A stretch of 46,669 nt of DNA from the NCBI GenBank assembly GCA_000733355.1, contig JNVV01000071.1, positions 29,061 to 75,729 on the forward strand, given 5' to 3'. Positions 40,655 through 46,669 of this stretch are shown piece after piece. A program made the position numbers and the translations under genes. A model generated the notes under the pieces. The model did no database searches, was not told where the DNA came from, and saw nothing but the letters and a program-made list of their open reading frames with translations. The stretch comes from Falciphora oryzae (lineage: Eukaryota > Ascomycota > Sordariomycetes > Magnaporthales > Magnaporthaceae). Positions within the stretch are counted from its first letter, which is position 1, and the number at the start of each line of letters is the position of its first letter.

Positions 40655-43600
40655 ATGCAGGGCGTCGAAGTAACTGTAGCGGCGTTTGGGCTAGCCAACC
40701 TCTTTAACACGGCTATAACCTGGTTCGACTACGTCCTTGTGGCCAAGCAGGCGGCTCCGCGGCTGCAGTCGCTGCTCGTGAAGCTGGACGACGCGCAGCT
40801 GAGGTTGACGCGCTGGGGCAAAGCGGCCGGCCTCACAGGTCCGCGGATTGAAGACGAGGAGTCGCTAAAGAGCTCGGGCTCATTCCGGCTCGATGAGGAG
40901 CAGGAGAAGCAGGCGATCCGGACGTTCAAAACTGTCGCGACCATCTTCGAAGAGTGCCAGAAGCTCTGTCACGGCGAACGCGACGGCAAAAATGACAACG
41001 ACCCCGGCGTCCAAGCGAACGAGATCCGCCCGTTCGGCCCGGTTGGCGTGAATTGGAACCCTATGCACCGCTATCTTCATGAGAAAATGCAGGACATTGT
41101 CAAAGGGCGTAAAAACAAGATCTCAGTCCCGCAGCGCGTCAAGTTCGCCATTTACAAAGAGAGGCATCTCAAAACACTGATCCAGAGAATCGATGACCAT
41201 ATCGACGAGCTGTACAAGATCTACACCCCGTCTGCGAGCGAGCAGGACGTGCTCGGCGAGGCTGAGTTAGCGGAGCTCCTTCAGGTCGTAAAGGAGTTGG
41301 GCCTCGCTTCCGAGCGCGATCCCGTCATAAATACTGCGGTCCAGACTTTCTTTGAGCAAAAGGCAAGTGGAAGCCATCGTCATACCCCTTGTCCTAGCGT
41401 CAACGTTAATGTTCGCGCTGCTTCCATAAGCAGAATAACAACATGACCTTCAACACGGCGGGCGCCACTGTCATGGATATGGGGAAAGATCAGCAGGGCC
41501 GCTACAGCCTCGAGGAAGCGGACGAGCGGTCTCGCTCCCAGTGGGTGGACAACACACAGCCGCTTGTCCCGACCCCGGCTCGGAAGGAAACCCCAAAGAC
41601 TCATGCTCGAGGCAAACAACAGCAGGGAGAACCGTCGACGCAGCACACCGAGCCATCAGCCCCTGTGCCAGCGCTGGCACAGATTCTTGAGCCAGCAGTG
41701 AGTCGCGTCCATACATTCCACTATGGTCACGTACACCGCCGCTTATATATTTATAGGACAATCCCATGAACCCCAGCACCAAGGACAGCCAGTACGCTAG
41801 ACCCTCCGTGATGGAGTCGAGCAGCGGTCACCGCGAGACCTGCAGTGCGCCGCGTGAGCTGCACGACTGGGTCCTGACTCGGCTGGGTCCTACTACGTTT
41901 GCCTCACCCTGCAGCGCTGAGTTCCGAATCGACCTTGGCGAACTCTCTCTCTATCTCACAGACGAGTATCCAGAGTCTCCTATTGGGAGAGTCTTGGTTG
42001 TCACTGGCTCACCCGAGGATGCCCATGTCGGCAGTGCTGAGGACTACGTGCGCTGGAAATGGGACGAAGATGGAGTACGCATTCTTCGGTGGATACGAGA
42101 GGAACTACTGGATCTCGAGAACGGCCCTGGTAAGCAGCTCGTGCCCGGACGGGCAAGACATGTCTCGCTTACACAGTGAATAGAGCGCATTCTAGAGCTG
42201 AAGGACGACGAGGAAGAGACTGCTCTCACTCTAATTGGCCGAGGGGGCGGCCGAACGGCGCAGCTCGTCCAGGTCACCGGAGACCCCGACGCAATATCCC
42301 GAGTCGCCCTACAGTTGTCGTGGACCTTCGCAGCTTTCCGGAAGCCGCACAGGCTTGACAAGAGCGAGACACCTGCATTATCCCTTTCGAGTGTCGAAGT
42401 CATCTACGGCGGCCTCCACGGTGAAGACGGCTCTTTACCTCACTTCACTTTCAGGCTTCAGAAGCTGGAGCCCGTCGAGACGGCCGCAGACGCAGGCTGC
42501 TGGAATCACACATTACGGAGTTTCGTCATCGCGGCTGGCTTTCCGTTCCCCCAGAGACCAGACAGACTCCGCGGCATCGAGCTCCCTCTCGGCCTGATGA
42601 TAAAGCTGGCCCGGATCGAATACATGCTGCCGTTCCTAGACAGCTTCGCCTGGAAGGGCCGAAACGACGCGATCGTTCCCTGCTATCAAGACACGATGGA
42701 CAAACGTCGGTGCATTCAGTGGCATATAGTGCGGAAGGAGGACGACTCCGACCCTGGCCTTCTCTGCATGGAAGAGGTTTTGAAGAAGATTGGCGAATCC
42801 AGAGTCCTCCCTGTCAAGAAGTCTCCCAAACTGGGCATATCTAGCATCCTGGACGAGAGCGCCCACAGGTACTTCCTCGAGAACATCGCCTCTGATAAGA
42901 ATCGCCACTTCCTGGGTCTCTACGCGACCGCCAGTGTCCATCTCGGGAGCCAGGGCGCGGGGGCTCTGGGTGTCCAGGACCATCCAGAGGTCCTAAGTGA
43001 TCCTGGAACTCGCATAATGTGGGCAAGATCAGTCAGTACGGGCGTGTCGTTTTCGGTCTTGGGGTTTGGAATTAGCCTGGGAACCACTTGGAACCTTTCG
43101 AGGACGGCAGGAATCAACGCCGAAATACCCTCTCACGTGGGAACGTTGGTGGACCACGCATACGAGCGAACATCTGTGTTATACGACACGACGACGAGCA
43201 CAGGCTGGATGGTCCCAGAAATATTGGTAATGCTCCATATGATCCAGGCCTATACCCACCGGACCGAACCCAACGTCGATTTTCCCTCCGTGGAGAAAAT
43301 GACGATGAATCAGATCAGGAACACCTGCACTGCTTTCCTGGGGGGCGACGGTGCCAGAGAGGACAGCTTGCGGCGTATCTCAAGCCACTTCCAGCAGATG
43401 AGGGAGAAGATACGTCTCTCGCGCCATGGGGTGCCACTCAGTTTCCACTCCTCCACCTCCGATACGGCGCTCTCTGGGGTCCCCTTCGTCGAGATGAGCC
43501 ATCTGCTCGGAACTAGTGACATGTGCTCGATCAAGCTGGTCAACATCGACAGGGGGAGCAGCGCGGGGTGGCCTCGCATGCTGAAGGACATCGGTAATGC

Positions 43601-43967
43601 CAGTCCGGGGAAAGATATCCTCGTGTTCTTCGGAAACTACAACGCGCGCCCCATCCGCCCTTCGGGGGGCCCGGGCCCTGCGCCCTGCGGCACCTGGCGC
43701 AACGTGCCTCCTCACAACTGCTTTCTCGTTGCGGCGTATGCATGCATAAAACGGCTTGAGAAGGACGGGAGGTCGATGACGATCGGCCCACGGCACCACT
43801 GGATACCGAGCCGCCACAACCCCTTCGATTGTGAAGGGCACTGCGAGAGGCTCCAGAATTTGGAAACGACCGAGCCCCGGAATTTCCGACGTTTACAAGT
43901 TCAGCCCATAGGCGATTCAGCTTTGGTTTTTGGCGTGGAACTTGCTCCTAACCAGAGAAGGTGTTGA
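40655..43967 (+). CDS. HeLo-domain protein with long C-terminal region
   Basis: Four exons (40655-41362, 41434-41697, 41757-42129, 42184-43967) give one frame of 1042 residues. Intron 1 starts with GC (GCAAGT...CAG), intron 2 with GTGAGT, intron 3 with GTAAGC (an acceptor at 42195 also keeps frame). Residues 1-about 230 match the HeLo domain of the HET-s/prion-inhibition family: AAFGLANLFNTAITWFDYV, then LLVKLDDAQLRLTRWGKAAG, then a helical bundle (YLHEKMQDIVKGRK). HeLo is known as a membrane-targeting cell-death domain in fungal non-self recognition. About 237-330 is Gln/Pro-rich and disordered. The rest (about 450-1042) is a large folded-looking region (RIEYMLPFLDSFAWKGRN, FLGLYATASVHLG, WMVPEILVMLHMIQAYTHR) of unknown function. 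I see no nucleotide-binding or repeat sensor motif. GC-rich, intact. The splice model is mine. Confidence 0.7.
41363..41433 (+). other. GC-AG intron of the HeLo-fusion gene
   Basis: GCAAGT...AGCAG, 71 nt, phase 0, joins ...FFEQK to NNNMTFNTAG without a stop. GCAAGT is the usual form of the rare GC-AG intron class. If unspliced, the frame would end at 41444-41446, giving a 263-residue HeLo-only protein from the same start. Confidence 0.55.
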
Positions 43968-45074
43968 CTGCATTGATCAACCTGGAAACAGAGGTGAGCT
44001 GAAGAAAGAGCGAAGAAGGTGCGTGGCAAGCCAGGGAGGCGAGTACCAAGCACAACTTTCCCAGAATCGTGGAACGTCAAAAGCAGTGGGCACACATGAT
44101 GGGGAGCAATGCTGTCATAGAGACACAGTGCAGCCGGTGGGTCAAGGACAGGGTAGTATCAACAACAAAACAAGGTGAAGGAGATGGGATCTACTAGATG
44201 TCACGCTTTAGCCGGTTAGTGCCAGAGGGCTAGGCCCGAGTCTCAGGGAACGATTCAACATCGTGTCCCGCACTCCCGGATATCCAGACGCACCGGATCG
44301 GAGGACGGTCGAGAAGTGCGTGTGCCCCGGAGGCCTACGTCAGGCACGGGGGTTGGTGAGGAGCGGCGGACCTCGCCCTCTAGGGAGCGAGGCCCCATTC
44401 GTTCTTTGGCTTTTGTCGAACGTTAATTAACCGAATACACCTGGCACCGGTGACTACTGTGCAGGTCCTTCACAGTCAGACAATATTTCCTTCTCTTTCC
44501 TTCCATTCGCAGCCGGAATATTTAGCCTCTCACATCGTTCGTCGGCGCGAATCGTTCCTTAGCAGAACTTCGGGTTGCCTGCGAGGGGCAATGTGCGCAG
44601 TTCCAAAGTGCCGTTGCGTTTGGTGTGGCGAGGCCCCCGTTAAAATCGCATTGTCGATGCTGCCAAGGCACATTAATGGCGTGCGTTGGTTTACAGTGCG
44701 ATCCAGTGTATACCCTCGAAAGAAGGGCTCACTCCGGGCGATCGATCATTGCGCGCTCACCCTCGCACGTGGTGGCGGCACAGGCGAGGGTTCTTGGTCA
44801 TTGTGCTGTATTTTGTATTTTAAAGGTGCTGTTCCAGGGAATTTAAACTCGCCCAGTGCCAAGGTCGCCAAGACTATTTGCTTTTACGGCCTTTTTTTTT
44901 TTTTCCTGGCCTGGTTAGGGGCCGCCCCCCTCCACTGCCCAGGTGTGCTGTAGGTGGGCCCTCCTCTCAGGTCAACAAACAAATCACAAAACCTCTACCT
45001 ACCCCCACCACCACGCTCCAATCCGGGCACCACAATCCAAGTTACAGCTCCTTGTCTCCTCACCCGCTTCAACT
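43968..45074. other. Intergenic region between the HeLo and nuclease-like genes
   Basis: No supported gene. A 167-codon open frame at 44450-44953 has no recognised domain, lies directly upstream of the nuclease-like gene and ends in a poly-Phe run from a T tract, so I treat it as non-coding. The stretch 44170-44400 looks like GC-rich repeat sequence without a partner in the window. Confidence 0.5.
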
Positions 45075-46640
45075 ATGGCGCACAAAGGTTGCCTCGATCC
45101 TCATTCCTGCTTGCGCTGTCAAGTCGGCTCGTGGCTCGATCGCATCCAAGACAATGGGAGCCCCGAGGGCCACACAATCGCCTCCGGAATGCCGACCCCT
45201 CCGGGATCAACCTCGTCCCGCCGCCCGGCGTCACCCTCCAAGCGCCGGCGCGTATCCGGCGACGGGCACGACGACGAACGGGACAAGAGCCTCGACCAAA
45301 ATACCACGCCGCGAGCGTCGCTTCGAACCGACTGCGTCCTCCTCCCGCACGCTTCTCACGCCGTGCCGCCTCCGCCCGTCTTCAGCCCACGGCGATCCGA
45401 CGTTTCCAGTCGCAGCCGTGCCTCCCCTCAGCGGCGCGCTGCCAATCCCAATCCCACCAAAGGCGGGGTGAGCATGCGGTTTCTCGTCAAGCCCATTGAC
45501 GTGCAGGTGCCCCTTTCGGATGCCAAATCGCAGCTCCCTCCCGACATGTTCGCCCTCTACAAGCGCGCCAAAAACATCACCGTCGGCGCCGGGCCGTTCC
45601 TCCCCCTTGGGGCCCGGGCGGCGATTGAGGAAATGCTGGCCGCCGAGGACATCGAATGCCCCCCGAGCTTTTTCATGGCGGACCCCGGCTTCGACGGACA
45701 CGCAGATGTGGACAAGGCGGCGGCGGCGGCGGCGGCGTCCAATGCGGAACTGGCAGCGCTGCTCGAAATCCAGACGCAAGCTGCCAAATGCCAGGCTAAA
45801 AAACGATCCGAGGCGGCATGGAATTTAGACGTCCATGGCCCCTTGCTTAGGCTCGCGGCGCGCCCCGACGTCGAGCGTGTTTTGATTACGACTGCAAAGA
45901 TTGCTTCCCAATGGCTCCCTCCCCCGCGCCGTTCGTTGGCGGCCCCGGACCCGGTCTCGGACCAGGATCCGGCACCGCCCTCGGCGTCGGTATCGGCCTC
46001 TGGCGACGAGTCAATCACGTCGCTAGGCACAGCTGCCCAAGGCAAAAATACGAGCGCCACGGGCGGCAAGATGGTGGATTTCGCCTTCGTCCTCAACACC
46101 GCGAACACGTCTCTCGGATCCGCGATCAAGGCTCACGTTTTCGCCCAGCCCGGTCGGGACGCCGCAAACCTTACACTTAACCACAGTGGCTATTGCGACC
46201 TGGTCCTCGACCCGCTCGGCATCAGCATCGGAACCAAAGCTGCACCCCCCTCCGGCGGAGAAGACGGCCGTTCCCAACTGGCCCTTTGGACCGCGGCGTG
46301 GTTCCGGAGGATGCGCGAGTGGGTGGAGTGCTGCAGCCAGGAATGCACCGCTCTCGACCTCCGCCCGCAGGGGCCGGCCATGCTCGCCGCCGTGCCGGCC
46401 ATCTTGGTCACCGGCCACGATTGGGACCTGTTCTTTTTCTGCGACCGCGGCCACACGTTCGAGCTCGTCGGGCCTTTGCGCATCGGCTGCACGACAGAGC
46501 TGATCCAGGTGTACAAACTGCTCTCGGTGCTCCGCACATTGACGGAATGGGTGGATGTTAACCTGCGCGAGTGGTTCGTCGCGCTTTTCCACGCTCACCA
46601 GTGGGCGCCAGGGTCGGTTTACCCGACTGTCCCGCTTTAA
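45075..46640 (+). CDS. Fungal PD-(D/E)XK nuclease-like protein
   Basis: One intact 521-codon exon. I choose the ATG at 45075 because AACTATGGCG is a fair fungal start and the frame upstream is low-complexity. The N terminus (1-about 135) is Ser/Pro/Arg-rich and disordered. The rest follows the fungal PD-(D/E)XK nuclease-like family: EAAWNLDVHGPLLRLA, then KMVDFAFVL with the Asp at 335, then GISIGTKAA, ALWTAAWFRRM, and ILVTGHDWDLFFFCDRG before the helical tail (LLSVLRTLTEWV). In family members I know, the ExK motif is SIETK; here the Glu position (386) is Gly while Lys 388 is kept, so catalysis may be lost. Such genes are typically multicopy in repeat-rich fungal regions; role unknown. Confidence 0.8.
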   Translation: MAHKGCLDPHSCLRCQVGSWLDRIQDNGSPEGHTIASGMPTPPGSTSSRRPASPSKRRRVSGDGHDDERDKSLDQNTTPRASLRTDCVLLPHASHAVPPPPVFSPRRSDVSSRSRASPQRRAANPNPTKGGVSMRFLVKPIDVQVPLSDAKSQLPPDMFALYKRAKNITVGAGPFLPLGARAAIEEMLAAEDIECPPSFFMADPGFDGHADVDKAAAAAAASNAELAALLEIQTQAAKCQAKKRSEAAWNLDVHGPLLRLAARPDVERVLITTAKIASQWLPPPRRSLAAPDPVSDQDPAPPSASVSASGDESITSLGTAAQGKNTSATGGKMVDFAFVLNTANTSLGSAIKAHVFAQPGRDAANLTLNHSGYCDLVLDPLGISIGTKAAPPSGGEDGRSQLALWTAAWFRRMREWVECCSQECTALDLRPQGPAMLAAVPAILVTGHDWDLFFFCDRGHTFELVGPLRIGCTTELIQVYKLLSVLRTLTEWVDVNLREWFVALFHAHQWAPGSVYPTVPL

Positions 46641-46669
46641 TAGTTGGTTTAAGGGCTTTTTTTTTTTTT
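46641..46669. other. 3' flank ending in poly-T
   Basis: Short flank of the nuclease-like gene. The window ends in at least 12 T residues. Confidence 0.8.

Noticed and set aside
42044..43841. Minus-strand open frames of 93-153 codons across the HeLo-fusion last exon
   Set aside because: They overlap the long plus-strand frame, which is continuous with the spliced upstream exons; the minus frames have no shared domain.
44450..44953. 167-codon open frame upstream of the nuclease-like gene
   Set aside because: No domain, no signal peptide, composition like the flanks, and a poly-Phe end produced by a T run. Weakly possible as a gene, but not supported.

Overview
The window looks like an accessory, probably subtelomeric, block of a filamentous ascomycete (Pezizomycotina) chromosome. 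Reasons: short GT-AG introns with fungal branch points, fungus-specific protein families (HeLo domain, CorA-like transporter, fungal PD-(D/E)XK-like protein), chromodomain Ty3/gypsy and Ty1/copia retroelements, Tc1/mariner transposons, and heavy C-to-T and G-to-A decay of the repeats (TAA/TAG where Gln or Trp is expected, Cys to Tyr, Asp to Asn), which is the signature of repeat-induced point mutation (RIP). The species cannot be named from the sequence.

Layout. 1-1700 is geneless, with short direct and tandem repeats. 1812-2406 is a two-exon gene for a secreted protein that ends in a six-cysteine tail directly after a Lys-Arg pair. 2750-4519 holds an LTR-like repeat and relics of ordinary genes, including a copied piece of the HeLo gene found 40 kb away. 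4520-9296 is a 5'-truncated Ty1/copia element on the minus strand that carries an opposite-strand Cys-rich gene; a tRNA-like gene follows. 10204-10631 is a hairpin MITE. About 10990-22345 is a Tc1-type transposon split by a complete 9.4-kb chromodomain gypsy element (11168-20530, target duplication CGGAG; itself holding a 508-bp solo LTR) and by a 1.2-kb retroposon (20911-22108).

22586-25661 (minus) is a GC-rich intact gene: a CorA-like protein whose C terminus carries five copies of a roughly 60-residue membrane repeat. 26309-27555 is the second copy of the 1.2-kb retroposon. 27570-30281 is the gag-protease-integrase part of a different copia element, cut off by an inverted gypsy copy (30282-33681). 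That gypsy copy is split by a second hairpin MITE, whose centre is a 570-N assembly gap. 33682-38068 is the second copy of the minus-strand copia element. A decayed Tc1/mariner lies at about 38700-39910.

The right end is GC-rich and genic. 40655-43967 is a four-exon gene that joins an N-terminal HeLo domain to a long conserved-looking C-terminal region. 45075-46640 is an intact fungal PD-(D/E)XK nuclease-like gene in which the expected ExK glutamate reads as glycine. Each gene island is intact and GC-rich while the surrounding repeats are RIP-damaged. The CorA-like and HeLo genes share a roughly 60-bp upstream sequence in the same orientation relative to each gene. No functional pathway links the genes. 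The best candidates for new biology are the CorA-five-repeat fusion, the HeLo fusion, the kexin-type peptide precursor, the opposite-strand gene of the copia family, and the 1.2-kb retroposon family.
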